This document shows positions 16,832 through 25,529 of a stretch of 47,925 nucleotides of DNA, piece after piece. The position numbers were made by a program, and so were the translations under genes. Within the stretch, counting starts at the first letter, position 1, and each line of letters starts with the position of its first letter. Under the pieces are notes generated by a model that ran no database searches, had not been told where the DNA came from, and saw only the letters and a list, made by a program, of their open reading frames with translations. Source of the stretch: Fibrobacter sp. (GTDB lineage: Bacteria > Fibrobacterota > Fibrobacteria > Fibrobacterales > Fibrobacteraceae); the NCBI GenBank assembly GCA_024398965.1, contig JAKSIF010000020.1, forward strand, positions 1 to 47,925, in the 5' to 3' direction.

Positions 16832-17565
16832 AGACTTGTCTGCGAAATGGCATGACCGAGATCGAGGACGCATTCTACACGTCCCCTTACAAGGTCATGC
16901 ACCCGTTCCACAACGGAAAACATTCCGACATCATGATGATGGCGGCCTCTGCCGGGCTTCTCGGCGGAGACCATTTTTCGTTGCAGCTTGAATTCGGCGA
17001 GAGTAGCGACGCCACATTTCTTTCTCAAAGTTATGAGAAAGTTTTCAATACCGACGGAAAAATTGCATCCAAGGATATCGACATCAACGTCGGGGCCGAC
17101 GCCCGCGTCAATTACATGCCCTATCCGGCAATCCCTTTTGCCGGCAGCAATTATCAAAGCAATGTCCGAGTCCAGATTCATCCTTCCGCAACATTTTGTT
17201 ACACCGACATTTTCACTTGTGGACGTACAGGCATGGGCGAATTTTTCGCCATGGAAAAATTCCAAAGCAAGAGTCGCTTTTACGTAGGCGAACATTTAGC
17301 CTTTGCCGACCACACCCTGATTGACCCTAAAAAATTCGATTACACGAAAATCGGCTTTTGGGGCAATTACACCCATAACGGAATGTTTTTTGCGTACAGT
17401 CCCGAAAAAGAAATGCTTATCCAACTCAAAGAAAAAGTTCGAGAAATGGGCAAAAAAATTGATTGTGTTGTTGGAACATCTTTTGCAGAAAAAGGGTTAA
17501 TCGTCCGCGCGTTAGCCATGCGTGGCGAAACTATTTGGGATTTTTTCCAAAACATACAAGGTTAA
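16810..17565 (+). CDS. ureD: Urease accessory protein UreD (UreH)
   Basis: A 251-residue scaffold protein that binds apourease and, with UreF and UreG, channels nickel to the active site. Typical features are MMMAASAGLLGGDHFSLQLE (the family G-G-x-x-x-G-D strand), the beta-helix strands that follow, and FTCGRTGMGEFF, which corresponds to the G-R-x-x-x-G-E motif of UreD. ATG 16810 lies inside the end of the preceding gene; an upstream TTG at 16774 would give a 263-residue form and is less likely. Having ureD last, after two extra membrane-protein genes, is an unusual order. It ends the urt-ure operon; no strong intrinsic terminator follows before the next promoter. Confidence 0.93.
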   Translation: MQSTLRIKTCLRNGMTEIEDAFYTSPYKVMHPFHNGKHSDIMMMAASAGLLGGDHFSLQLEFGESSDATFLSQSYEKVFNTDGKIASKDIDINVGADARVNYMPYPAIPFAGSNYQSNVRVQIHPSATFCYTDIFTCGRTGMGEFFAMEKFQSKSRFYVGEHLAFADHTLIDPKKFDYTKIGFWGNYTHNGMFFAYSPEKEMLIQLKEKVREMGKKIDCVVGTSFAEKGLIVRALAMRGETIWDFFQNIQG

Positions 17566-17586
17566 AACAGATCTTTCTCGCTAGTC

Positions 17587-17642
17587 TTTTACAAACAAAA
17601 ATTGTAAAACAACAAAGAATTGTATCTACATAATTCTTACAA
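17587..17642. promoter_or_regulatory. Shared upstream activating element, copy 2
   Basis: Gapless match (46 of 56) to 6721-6776. This copy contains a perfect inverted repeat TTTTACAA-N7-TTGTAAAA (17587-17594 and 17602-17609) and a second TTGTA...TACAA pair. Its centre is about 177 bases upstream of the predicted transcript start, consistent with an enhancer for a sigma-54 activator. Confidence 0.7.
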
Positions 17643-17765
17643 CAAAATTACCGTTTCGTCAAAAACGCAAAATCTATTGGAAAATGTCCTAAAAACAAAT
17701 TGTTCAAGAAGTTGGTGGCTTTTAGGCTAGGCGTTTTTTCAATTTCATCGTAACATCACAGACTT

Positions 17766-17781
17766 TGGCACGGCTTTTGCA
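17766..17781 (+). promoter_or_regulatory. Sigma-54 promoter of the ATP-grasp/alpha-E operon
   Basis: TGGCACGGCTTTTGCA is identical to the urtA promoter at 6878-6893, and the identity extends to ACTTTGGCACGGCTTTTGCA. GG is at 17767-17768 and GC at 17779-17780; transcription should begin near 17791, about 64 bases before ATG 17855. An open frame that appears to begin with TTG at 17765 starts inside this promoter and cannot be the translation start. Confidence 0.9.
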
Positions 17782-17854
17782 TTTATATGGTCGGAAGGCC
17801 GAACTTTCAGGCGACTTTTGGTTGATTAGTCCGAAATCCGGCAAAACGAATGGA

Positions 17855-20299
17855 ATGAAAATGAGCTGTGTGGAAACAGAAATAACTAGCATGAGTTCGC
17901 AGGAGCTGGAGCACCGCTGCAAGCGGCTCCGAAACGTGCTGGAAGAAAATGACCTTTCGTCGACAGTGGGCGTCAATCACAAGGGAACCGACCCCTTGCC
18001 CCTTGTGATTCGCCCCGACGAATGGTCCATCATCGAGAAGGGTATCGCCCAGCGCGCCCGACTTTTCAACGCCCTGGCTGCCGACATTTACGGCGATCAA
18101 AAGCTTTGGAAAGAAGGCAAGTTGCCGGCGGCTTTGCTTTATGCAAACCCTGAATTTTTGCAAGTGGCCTGGAAGGTAAAACCTGCAGGCGACATCTATG
18201 TGCATCTTTCCGCATCAGACATCGTGCGCCTGGAAGACGGTTCCTACCGCGTGATGGCAGACCATCTGCAAGTCCCCGAAGGTTTGGGACGTGCGTTGGA
18301 AAACCGCATTGGCGTAAGCCGCGCCTTCCCGGAACTTTTCCGCAGCATGCGTACGGAGCGCCTGGCAGGGTTCTTCAAGAAGTTGCTGGACTGCTTGGAC
18401 GGATTGCAGGCAGAAATCGGCGGCAATTCCAAGGAAGGTCGCGTGGTGATGTTGGCTAGCGGCCCTGACAGTCCCCGCCGTGCAGAAGACGCACTGCTTG
18501 CCCGCTACCTGGGAATTCCTCTAGTAGAAAATGATGACCTTGCCGTCCGCAATTTGCAAGTGTACATGAAGACCCTCATGGGCCTCAAGAAAATCGGCAC
18601 CATTTTCCGCCGTGTAGAAGACCGCATGTGCGACCCGCTGGAACTGCGCATCGACAGTGGCGAAGGCGCCGTGGGCCTTATCAGTACTGTGCGTGCCGGC
18701 AATGTGGCCATTTCAAACTTTTTGGGTTCCGGCGTTCTGGAAACACCCATGTTCACGCCCTACCTGCCAGAAATTTGCCGCACCTTGCTTGGCGAAGAGC
18801 TGTTGATTCCCGATGTGGAAACGGTCTGGCTCGGCGACGAATCCCGCCGTGACGAGGTGATGCGGGAGCCGGAAAAATGGATTTTCAAGAAGGCCTTCCC
18901 GGAGAAGGTTGGCGCCAACGGAAACGAAGTCCGCAAGGAAGCGCCCAAGGCTTACGCCGCCATGACTTCTACAGCGCAGCTGGCCCTGTTGCAGACTCTG
19001 GAAGAAAATCCGGAAGCATGGATTGCAGAACGTTACGTAGAAGTTTCTACGGTGCCCGCCTACAAGGATGGAAAGTTTGTCACCGCAAAGGCTTCCATGC
19101 GAATCTTTGCAGTGAACACCATGCATGGAACTTCTGTAATGCCGGGTGGCCTTGGCATGTTCCAGCTGGTAGACGGAAGCCTTGCAACTTCCGCCGCAGA
19201 ACCTGCCGACAAGGAAGTCGGAGAAAAGGACATCTGGGTCCTTTCCGAAAGACCTGTGCCGAACTTCTCGTTGCTGGCCCCTGCGGATCAAGTAGTCATG
19301 CCGTCGAGAGCTGGAGGCGATCTGCCTAGCCGCGCAGCAGAGAACTTGTTCCGCTTGGGTCGCGACCTGTCCGCCTCCAACATGATGGCCCGAATCGCCC
19401 GAGGTATAGCCGTGCGCCTTTCCGACGAATCCTGGATGGAAATGCCGGAACTGCCTTGGATCTTGAAGGCGGGAATCTCCGACGACTCCCTGACGAAGCT
19501 TTCCCAGGATCCGGAAAACGCATTGCGCTACTTTATCCTGCGCAAGGACAACAAGTACGGCATGCAGTGTTCCCTCACGGAAATCCGCGACTTGGCAGTA
19601 CAGCTCCGCGATAGAATTTCCGAGGACTTGTGGCTTGCCTTGAACGGATTCGGCGTGGCGGAAATGCCTGCAGGAAACGGTGCGGCCGCCCTATTGCCTT
19701 ACCTGAAGTCTGTACTTTCCGACAGTACGGCGGTGGCGGGCCTTGCGGCAGACTCCATGACCCGCGGCCACGAATGGCGTTTTCTTGAAATGGGCCGCCA
19801 GATCGAAAGCGCCATCCGTACGCTGCAATTGATCAAGAGCCTCTTGAGCCGTTCTCCCGCCGACGAAATTACGGAACTGCGATTGCTGCAGGCCGTACTT
19901 GAAATCGGTGACGGTCTCATGACGTACCATCGCCGCTATGGCGGTCGCCTGCAGGTGATCCCGGTTCTGGACTTGCTCCTTTCCGACGAATCCAACCCGC
20001 GAAGCGTCGCCTACCAGATTGCCCGTCTCCGCGAAGAGACAGAACATCTGCCGGGAAACAACCAGGGCGAAGCCGCCTTCTCCCCGCTGGATCTGGAACT
20101 GATGAGATTGCAGGCCGACCTGCGCCTGGCCAACATCGAAAGCCTCGTACAGGTAAACGGCAACGAACGCGAAACTTTGACCAAACTGGTAGATGAAAAG
20201 ATTTCGGCCATCGAGCATGTGGCTGAACTGATCAGTAGACTCTACTTAAACCATGCACCAAGAACTGGCGTTGTTCACGCCATGGCAACAGAAGTGTAA
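17855..20299 (+). CDS. Circularly permuted ATP-grasp / alpha-E fusion protein
   Basis: An 814-residue protein. Residues 1 to about 475 are a circularly permuted type 2 ATP-grasp domain (COG2308-like), with PLPLVIRPDEWSIIEKGIAQ, VVMLASGPDSPRRAEDALLA and TVRAGNVAISNFLGSGVLET. From about 487 an alpha-E domain (COG2307-like) begins with LPSRAAENLFRLGRDLSAS, parallel to LSRVADSIYWLGRYIERAEN of the separate alpha-E gene at 22830. ATP-grasp enzymes form amide or peptide bonds with ATP; comparative-genomic work predicts that these families act with transglutaminase-like proteins in peptide formation or modification, but the product is unknown. ATG 17855 is chosen because earlier starts overlap the promoter; ATG 17861 or 17891 are alternatives, and none has a strong ribosome binding site. 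Confidence 0.88.
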   Translation: MKMSCVETEITSMSSQELEHRCKRLRNVLEENDLSSTVGVNHKGTDPLPLVIRPDEWSIIEKGIAQRARLFNALAADIYGDQKLWKEGKLPAALLYANPEFLQVAWKVKPAGDIYVHLSASDIVRLEDGSYRVMADHLQVPEGLGRALENRIGVSRAFPELFRSMRTERLAGFFKKLLDCLDGLQAEIGGNSKEGRVVMLASGPDSPRRAEDALLARYLGIPLVENDDLAVRNLQVYMKTLMGLKKIGTIFRRVEDRMCDPLELRIDSGEGAVGLISTVRAGNVAISNFLGSGVLETPMFTPYLPEICRTLLGEELLIPDVETVWLGDESRRDEVMREPEKWIFKKAFPEKVGANGNEVRKEAPKAYAAMTSTAQLALLQTLEENPEAWIAERYVEVSTVPAYKDGKFVTAKASMRIFAVNTMHGTSVMPGGLGMFQLVDGSLATSAAEPADKEVGEKDIWVLSERPVPNFSLLAPADQVVMPSRAGGDLPSRAAENLFRLGRDLSASNMMARIARGIAVRLSDESWMEMPELPWILKAGISDDSLTKLSQDPENALRYFILRKDNKYGMQCSLTEIRDLAVQLRDRISEDLWLALNGFGVAEMPAGNGAAALLPYLKSVLSDSTAVAGLAADSMTRGHEWRFLEMGRQIESAIRTLQLIKSLLSRSPADEITELRLLQAVLEIGDGLMTYHRRYGGRLQVIPVLDLLLSDESNPRSVAYQIARLREETEHLPGNNQGEAAFSPLDLELMRLQADLRLANIESLVQVNGNERETLTKLVDEKISAIEHVAELISRLYLNHAPRTGVVHAMATEV

Positions 20300-20309
20300 G
20301 GAGTTTAAG

Positions 20310-21179
20310 ATGCCTATTTATCAGATTGATCACGAAACCATCTACGACTATACACTGCCCGTATTGTATAGCAACCATTTGGCCTATATGCTGCCCCGAT
20401 CCGTGCCTCGCCAGAACTGGATTTCACATCGCATCGAAGTGGAACCCAATCCCACCGCAAAGCAGGAACGATTGGACATTTACGGGAACAGGGCATTGGC
20501 CTTCAGCATTGAACAGGAACACGAACATTTCAGATTCAAGACTACTGCTGTCGTGGAAGTTAAGGCTGAAGAATCTCCTGCCCAAAGCCCCGCCTGGGAA
20601 GAAGTGGCAAAACTTTTGAAGTGCCCCTCGGATAGCGACACTCTGGAAGCTTCCATGTATGCCTACTCTTCTCCCTTTGCAAATACCGACGACTCTGTTC
20701 GGAATTATGCATTGGAAAGTTTTCAGCCCGGCCGCCCTATCTTCGATAGCGCCAAGGAGCTGATGACCAGAATTTTTACGGACTGCGCTTACACACCGGG
20801 CGCAACCCGTATCGGAGCCCAGCCCCAGGAAATCTTGCGTGGACGTAAAGGCGTCTGCCAGGATTTCGCACACCTGATGATCGGATGCCTGCGTTCGCTG
20901 CACCTGCCCTGCCGCTACATCAGCGGCTACCTGCGAACCCATCCACCCAAAGGTCAGCCGAAGCTGATTGGCGCAGATGCCACTCACGCTTGGGTCGCCA
21001 CCTTCATTCCTGGCCATGGCTGGGTTGAGTTTGACCCCACCAATAATGTTCTCGGAGGTGACGAGCACATTATCTTGGCCTGGGGACGCGACTTCGGCGA
21101 TGTAAGCCCGTTGAAGGGAGTCATTACCGGAGGCGGAAACCCGATTCTCAAGGTCGGTGTAAACGTAGACGAAAAATGA
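20310..21179 (+). CDS. Transglutaminase-like cysteine protein
   Basis: A 289-residue protein with an N-terminal beta domain (bacterial transglutaminase-like N region, residues 1-90) and a transglutaminase/protease core. The catalytic triad is visible: Cys183 in RGRKGVCQDFAHLM, His226 in GADATHAWVATF and Asp242 in GWVEFDPTNN. These folds cleave or form amide bonds. AAGGAG (20298-20303) fixes the start at ATG 20310, 10 bases after the fusion gene; an upstream ATG at 20253 lies inside that gene. No signal peptide is visible, so action is probably cytoplasmic. It sits between the fused and the separate ATP-grasp/alpha-E sets. Confidence 0.9.
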   Translation: MPIYQIDHETIYDYTLPVLYSNHLAYMLPRSVPRQNWISHRIEVEPNPTAKQERLDIYGNRALAFSIEQEHEHFRFKTTAVVEVKAEESPAQSPAWEEVAKLLKCPSDSDTLEASMYAYSSPFANTDDSVRNYALESFQPGRPIFDSAKELMTRIFTDCAYTPGATRIGAQPQEILRGRKGVCQDFAHLMIGCLRSLHLPCRYISGYLRTHPPKGQPKLIGADATHAWVATFIPGHGWVEFDPTNNVLGGDEHIILAWGRDFGDVSPLKGVITGGGNPILKVGVNVDEK

Positions 21180-21284
21180 GTTTTGAGCCATGAGCTATGA
21201 GCTAAAGTAAGGCGGCGGAGCCGCGATTATAAAGCTCACAACTGAAAACTCAATACTCATAACTGAAAAACGCAAGGAAGCAAT
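21180..21284. repeat. Intergenic repeat with nested inverted repeats
   Basis: The 105-base gap contains GAGCCATGAGCTATGAGCTAA, the palindromic GGCGGCGGAGCCGC and ACTGAAAACTCA...CTCATAACTGAAAA, similar in style to other AT-rich dispersed repeats in this window. A GCAAGGAAG ribosome binding site for the next gene closes it. No gene is seen and no terminator, so the operon probably continues. Confidence 0.5.
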
Positions 21285-22781
21285 ATGAAGTTCGGTAACT
21301 ATAACACAGAAGGATTCTACGACGAATTGTGTCTGCCCGACGGAACGCCCCGCCCGGCAGCAGAACCGCTCATCACCCGCATCAATGAATTGCCGGAAGG
21401 TGAGTTGCAGCGTCGTCAGAAAGTTGCAGAGTCGGCATTCTTCGACAACGGCATTACCTTCGCAGTCTATGGCAACAAGGATGGAAAGGACAAGATCATT
21501 CCTTTCGACGTCATTCCCCGCATTGTCAGCGCCGGAGACTGGAAGCACCTAGATGCAGGCCTTCGCCAGCGTACCGAAGCTTTGAACTGCTTCCTTACGG
21601 ACATCTATAACGACCGCAAGATTCTCCGCGACAAGGTTGTGCCCGAAAGTCTCATCAACACCTGCACCGCTTACCGCCCACAGATGGAAGGCTTCGTGCC
21701 GCCCAAGGGAATCTGGGCACACATCACCGGTACCGACCTGGTTCGCGATACCGACGGCACCTTCTACGTGCTGGAAGACAACATGCGTTGCCCCAGTGGT
21801 GTTTCCTATGTACTGCAGAACCGTCAGATCCTCAAGCGCACTTTCCCCCAGGTGTTCACCCATTGCAGCATCCGCCCCGTAGACGAATACTGCACCCGCC
21901 TCCGCAAGGCCCTGGAATACCTAGCCGACGGCGTCGCAGAACCCAAGGTCGTCGTGCTGACCCCAGGTGTGTATAACTCCGCCTACTACGAACATTCCTA
22001 TCTGGCACAGCAGATGGGCGTGGACCTTGTGACCGGCAACGACTTGATTGTTCAGGACAAGAAAGTCTACGCCCGCACCACCCGCGGCCTGAAGCAGGTT
22101 CACGTGATCTACCGTCGTGTAGATGACGAGTTCCTGGATCCCCTGACCTTCCGTCCGGATTCTTGTCTGGGCGTGCCGGGACTGATCGACGCCTACAAGG
22201 CTGGAAACGTGGCTCTTGCCAACGCCCCTGGCTGCGGTGTCGCCGACGACAAGGCAATCTACACCTACGTTCCGCAGATCATCAAGTACTACCTTGGTGA
22301 AGAAGCCATTATTCCCAACGTTCCCACTTTCGTCTGCGAAAACCCGAAGCACATGCAGCATGTGATCGACCATATCGAGAATATGGTGGTGAAGGCTGCC
22401 AGCGAATCCGGTGGCTACGGCATGCTTGTTGGCCCCAAGTCAACCAAGGCCGAATGCGAAGCCTTCAAGGAAAAGATTAAGGCCAATCCCCGTAACTACA
22501 TTGCACAGCCCATGATTTCTCTCAGCCGCGTGCCCTGCATTGTTGACGGAAACTTCGAAGGCCGTCACGTGGATTTGCGCCCCTACATTGTACAGGGCAA
22601 GGAAACCTACATCCTGCCGGGTGGCCTCACCCGCGTGGCCCTGCGCAAGGGTTCCATCGTAGTGAACAGTTCTCAGGGCGGTGGCTGTAAGGATACCTGG
22701 GTCATTGCCGAAAACGAAAAGGCACCTGAACTTGGCCAGGCCAAGCAATGGATGGAACAACAACAGCAACAACAACAGTAA
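21285..22781 (+). CDS. Circularly permuted type 2 ATP-grasp protein
   Basis: A 498-residue stand-alone ATP-grasp enzyme (COG2308-like). Landmarks are GIWAHITGTDLVRDTDGTFY followed by VLEDNMRCPSGVSY (nucleotide-binding strand), LTPGVYNSAYYEHSYLAQQM, VIYRRVDDEFLDPL, IDAYKAGNVALANAPGCGVA and the C-terminal YILPGGLTRVALRKGSIVVN with SSQGGGCKDTWV. It parallels the N-terminal half of the fusion protein at 17855 but keeps the full set of family motifs, so it may be the catalytically active member. The last residues are a run of glutamines encoded by CAA/CAG. The alpha-E partner follows 48 bases later. Confidence 0.93.
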   Translation: MKFGNYNTEGFYDELCLPDGTPRPAAEPLITRINELPEGELQRRQKVAESAFFDNGITFAVYGNKDGKDKIIPFDVIPRIVSAGDWKHLDAGLRQRTEALNCFLTDIYNDRKILRDKVVPESLINTCTAYRPQMEGFVPPKGIWAHITGTDLVRDTDGTFYVLEDNMRCPSGVSYVLQNRQILKRTFPQVFTHCSIRPVDEYCTRLRKALEYLADGVAEPKVVVLTPGVYNSAYYEHSYLAQQMGVDLVTGNDLIVQDKKVYARTTRGLKQVHVIYRRVDDEFLDPLTFRPDSCLGVPGLIDAYKAGNVALANAPGCGVADDKAIYTYVPQIIKYYLGEEAIIPNVPTFVCENPKHMQHVIDHIENMVVKAASESGGYGMLVGPKSTKAECEAFKEKIKANPRNYIAQPMISLSRVPCIVDGNFEGRHVDLRPYIVQGKETYILPGGLTRVALRKGSIVVNSSQGGGCKDTWVIAENEKAPELGQAKQWMEQQQQQQQ

Positions 22782-22829
22782 CGCGCTCCGCGCAGTTTCA
22801 ACCACAAATTTTATAACGGAGTTTTTATA

Positions 22830-23759
22830 ATGTTAAGCAGAGTTGCAGATTCCATTTACTGGTTGGGCCGTTACATTGAACGCGCCGAAAACGTGGCACG
22901 CGCCATCGATGTCAATCTTCAGTTGCAGCTGGACTTGCCCGGCGAAGAACGCCCCTGGGAACCGGTGATCCAGACCGCCGGTAACGCCGACGCCTTTTTC
23001 AAGAGCTACGCCCACGTCTCTACCGAAAACGCCCTCACCTTCCTTACCTTCGATAAGGAAAATCCCAGCAGCATTATTTCCTGCGTGGCTGCCGCCCGCG
23101 AAAACGCCCGCTGCGTCCGTGAAAGAATTTCTTCGGAACTGTGGATCGCCATCAACCAGTTCTATCTTAAGTTGAACGATCCCGAAATGCCCAAGCAGGC
23201 GCTGGCCGCACCCCACGCCTTCTACAACAGCGTGAAGGAATTCAGCCAGCTGACCGTAGGTATCATTCAGGGAACTATGACCCATGACGTGGCCTGGAAC
23301 TTCGCACGCCTTGGCACCATGATCGAACGCGCCGACCAGACCTCCCGAATTCTGGATGTGAAGTACTACATCCTCCTTCCAGATGTAAGCATGGTGGGCA
23401 TGGCGCTGGATACCGTCCAGTGGAACGCGGTTCTCAAGAGCGTTGGCGCCTACGAAATGTTCCACCGCAAGAATTCCAATGTGACGCCCCAGAACGTCGC
23501 CGAATTCCTGCTATTGAGCGAAGACTTCCCCAGGTCCCTCCGCTACTGCCTGGAACAGGCCGAAATCAGTCTCAAGAATATTGCCTTCCCCGTAAAGAGC
23601 AACGCGGACTCTCTCCGTCTTCTCGGGAAGATGCGTTCCGATATGGCTTTCTCCACCATCGAGGAAATCATCAAGAGCGGTCTTCACGAGAAGATTGAAG
23701 AAATGCAGGTGAACCTTTGCGACTTAGGCACACAAATCTGGAAGGACTTCTTCTGCTAA
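22830..23759 (+). CDS. Alpha-E domain protein
   Basis: A 309-residue all-helical protein of the alpha-E family (COG2307-like). The N-terminal signature LSRVADSIYWLGRYIERAEN is followed by VARAIDVN, with a central RCVRERISSELWIAINQFYL and FARLGTMIERADQTSRILDV. The biochemical role is unknown; it is nearly always encoded next to circularly permuted ATP-grasp and transglutaminase-like genes, as here. An ACGGAG precedes ATG 22830. It is the last gene of the operon and is followed by an intrinsic terminator. Confidence 0.93.
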   Translation: MLSRVADSIYWLGRYIERAENVARAIDVNLQLQLDLPGEERPWEPVIQTAGNADAFFKSYAHVSTENALTFLTFDKENPSSIISCVAAARENARCVRERISSELWIAINQFYLKLNDPEMPKQALAAPHAFYNSVKEFSQLTVGIIQGTMTHDVAWNFARLGTMIERADQTSRILDVKYYILLPDVSMVGMALDTVQWNAVLKSVGAYEMFHRKNSNVTPQNVAEFLLLSEDFPRSLRYCLEQAEISLKNIAFPVKSNADSLRLLGKMRSDMAFSTIEEIIKSGLHEKIEEMQVNLCDLGTQIWKDFFC

Positions 23760-23869
23760 GCCCGCGCGGCACCAACCCGCGCAGTTCCTTCGCGAGAATC
23801 TGCGGTTCCTAAAAAATTTGCTGATCCACACAGCAACAAAAGGCGCACTCCATTCCAAAAAAAGCGCCG

Positions 23870-23909
23870 CGGCAGGGATTTGGTAATGCACTTCCCTGCC
23901 GTTTTTTTT
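23870..23909 (+). terminator. Intrinsic terminator of the ATP-grasp/alpha-E operon
   Basis: CGGCAGGGA (23870-23878) pairs with TCCCTGCCG (23893-23901), followed by eight T residues that run into the end of the convergent gene. The other strand lacks a comparable T run immediately after the stem. Confidence 0.88.
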
Positions 23910-25473
23910 ACTCTTCGTCCTTCAACAAACGGAAAGCCTTATTCATATAATAAAAGTCCTTCGCGTTCACATTTTGCAATGCATCCAGCTTTTTCAATTC
24001 AGGATGAGCCTTTTCCAGGTCCTGTTTGAAAGCATCCCAACGTTGCCAGGATTCCGCATTGGACAAGGATTCCACCACTTTTTCTTCAAGGAAGTTTTCT
24101 CTGGTAAAGAACGTTGTCCAAACTTCCAGACTTAACTTCTTGAAGATTTTCTTGATGCCTGCCACCGCTTCCTTTGAATAGCCATAAGTGTTACCCACGT
24201 AGCAAATCATCAACGTGTCGATCAGGAACATGGCCAGGGTTTCATTTTTAGCCAGTTCACCTAACTTCGATTCTTCATCTAGAATTTTTGTCAGGGAACG
24301 GACATGTTCCGGTTCCGTATAGAAATTATCAATTCGATAATGGGCAACAAACAACTGGTACACAGCTCGAAGCAGTTCATCCCTACGGCCCGGCTTTCGG
24401 CTGTTCCGCAAAGCCTTACGTTGGCGAGCCTTTTCCACAAACTTTGCCATAAAGGCAGCATCGCTTTCCGTATTCATGATCGTAGCATCGAACACACCAA
24501 TAGAAACGCCAGCCTTAGGGCCGGACATGTAGGTAAACTCGACCTGTCCTTCGTGGGACTGGAAGTAAATCGCCTTGTAAAGATTGTTGTTCTTATTTTT
24601 CAGCGTAGCGAAAGCAATATGGCGAGAGCCGCCTTCACTGGAATCATTCTGATCAATTTTCACGAAGCAATGGTAAGCACGAATATTTCCCTGGGTATCG
24701 ATAATAGTCATGCCATCAAAATCCATCATGGATAAAAGCATGCGGATTCCATCGTCCAGTTTTCTAGCAAAATCAGTTCCATCACCATAAGCAATTGAGA
24801 CCGGATTTTGAAGAGGTTCTCCACGACTGAAATTTTCGCAATCCTTTTCCCAGGACCATTCGGGAGAAACAACTAGACAGATTGTCCCATGAACTTCCTT
24901 CTTGGCGCGTCTAAAGATTCCAGACCACAATGCCACATCACGATTGTACTTCTTTGAAAAATCCGGAACAGGTAGATTTTCCGCGCTGGAAAAATCAAAA
25001 CTGAGAATCAAGTTTTCTGGTTTGCCGTCTGCGCCAAGGCCAATGACAATCACCTTTGTGCGACTTAGGCTTCCCATAATGACAAAGCCTTTCTGCAAAA
25101 AAGAAATTTCAGCAAGACCTGTCTGTTCAATATCAAAATAAACCACACCAAAGACAACGGAATCTTCAGTCTGGTTAATCAAAATATCTGCACCATTGCA
25201 ACAGAATTCCGTTAGGCTCTTAATAGCTTTCGTTACGGCAGGAACCGTCAAGTTTTCTAAAGGCAATGTCTTTAAAAAATGAGGGCGTCCCTTAATTGAA
25301 GGCAGTTCACCTGCTCCCAGGATAATCCGAAAGCTAAAAGTTTTTTCTTCTTCACGATAATTGGAAATCTGCGGAAGAAAGTTTGCTACAGAGGCAACCA
25401 CTGCATTATGCAAAGACAATGTGTGGCCATTGATAAATTTTTCGACAGTCTGTTTATTTAAGCTCTGATACAT
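23908..25473 (-). CDS. Hypothetical protein with possible DisA-like (DAC) nucleotidyl cyclase domain
   Basis: A 521-residue soluble protein without signal peptide. Residues about 240-320 resemble the DisA N-terminal (diadenylate cyclase) domain: the catalytic DGA motif appears as DGM (253-255) in FDGMTIIDTQGNIRAYHCFV, and the RHR motif as RHI in GGSRHIAFATLKN (281-293). Both are altered at the third position, so an inactive or different nucleotide-binding domain is possible. The N-terminal 230 residues could be a sensor-like domain of the type fused to divergent DAC proteins; the C-terminal 170 residues are helical and charged. It is divergent from the CLC-F gene with a 56-base gap. Domain assignment is by motif reading and moderately uncertain. 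Confidence 0.5.
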   Translation of the reverse strand: MYQSLNKQTVEKFINGHTLSLHNAVVASVANFLPQISNYREEEKTFSFRIILGAGELPSIKGRPHFLKTLPLENLTVPAVTKAIKSLTEFCCNGADILINQTEDSVVFGVVYFDIEQTGLAEISFLQKGFVIMGSLSRTKVIVIGLGADGKPENLILSFDFSSAENLPVPDFSKKYNRDVALWSGIFRRAKKEVHGTICLVVSPEWSWEKDCENFSRGEPLQNPVSIAYGDGTDFARKLDDGIRMLLSMMDFDGMTIIDTQGNIRAYHCFVKIDQNDSSEGGSRHIAFATLKNKNNNLYKAIYFQSHEGQVEFTYMSGPKAGVSIGVFDATIMNTESDAAFMAKFVEKARQRKALRNSRKPGRRDELLRAVYQLFVAHYRIDNFYTEPEHVRSLTKILDEESKLGELAKNETLAMFLIDTLMICYVGNTYGYSKEAVAGIKKIFKKLSLEVWTTFFTRENFLEEKVVESLSNAESWQRWDAFKQDLEKAHPELKKLDALQNVNAKDFYYMNKAFRLLKDEE

Positions 25474-25529
25474 TTGCGGATAAAGATAAATTTCTAAATT
25501 AGCCTTCGAAAAATAAAAGCGAGTTTTTT

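Noticed and set aside
17765-17854. TTG start that would lengthen the ATP-grasp fusion protein by 30 residues
   Set aside because: The TTG and the first codons lie inside the sigma-54 promoter, upstream of the predicted transcript start.
25474-25529. Fluoride riboswitch upstream of the CLC-F gene
   Set aside because: The 56-base gap is too short and AT-rich and lacks the crcB motif core.
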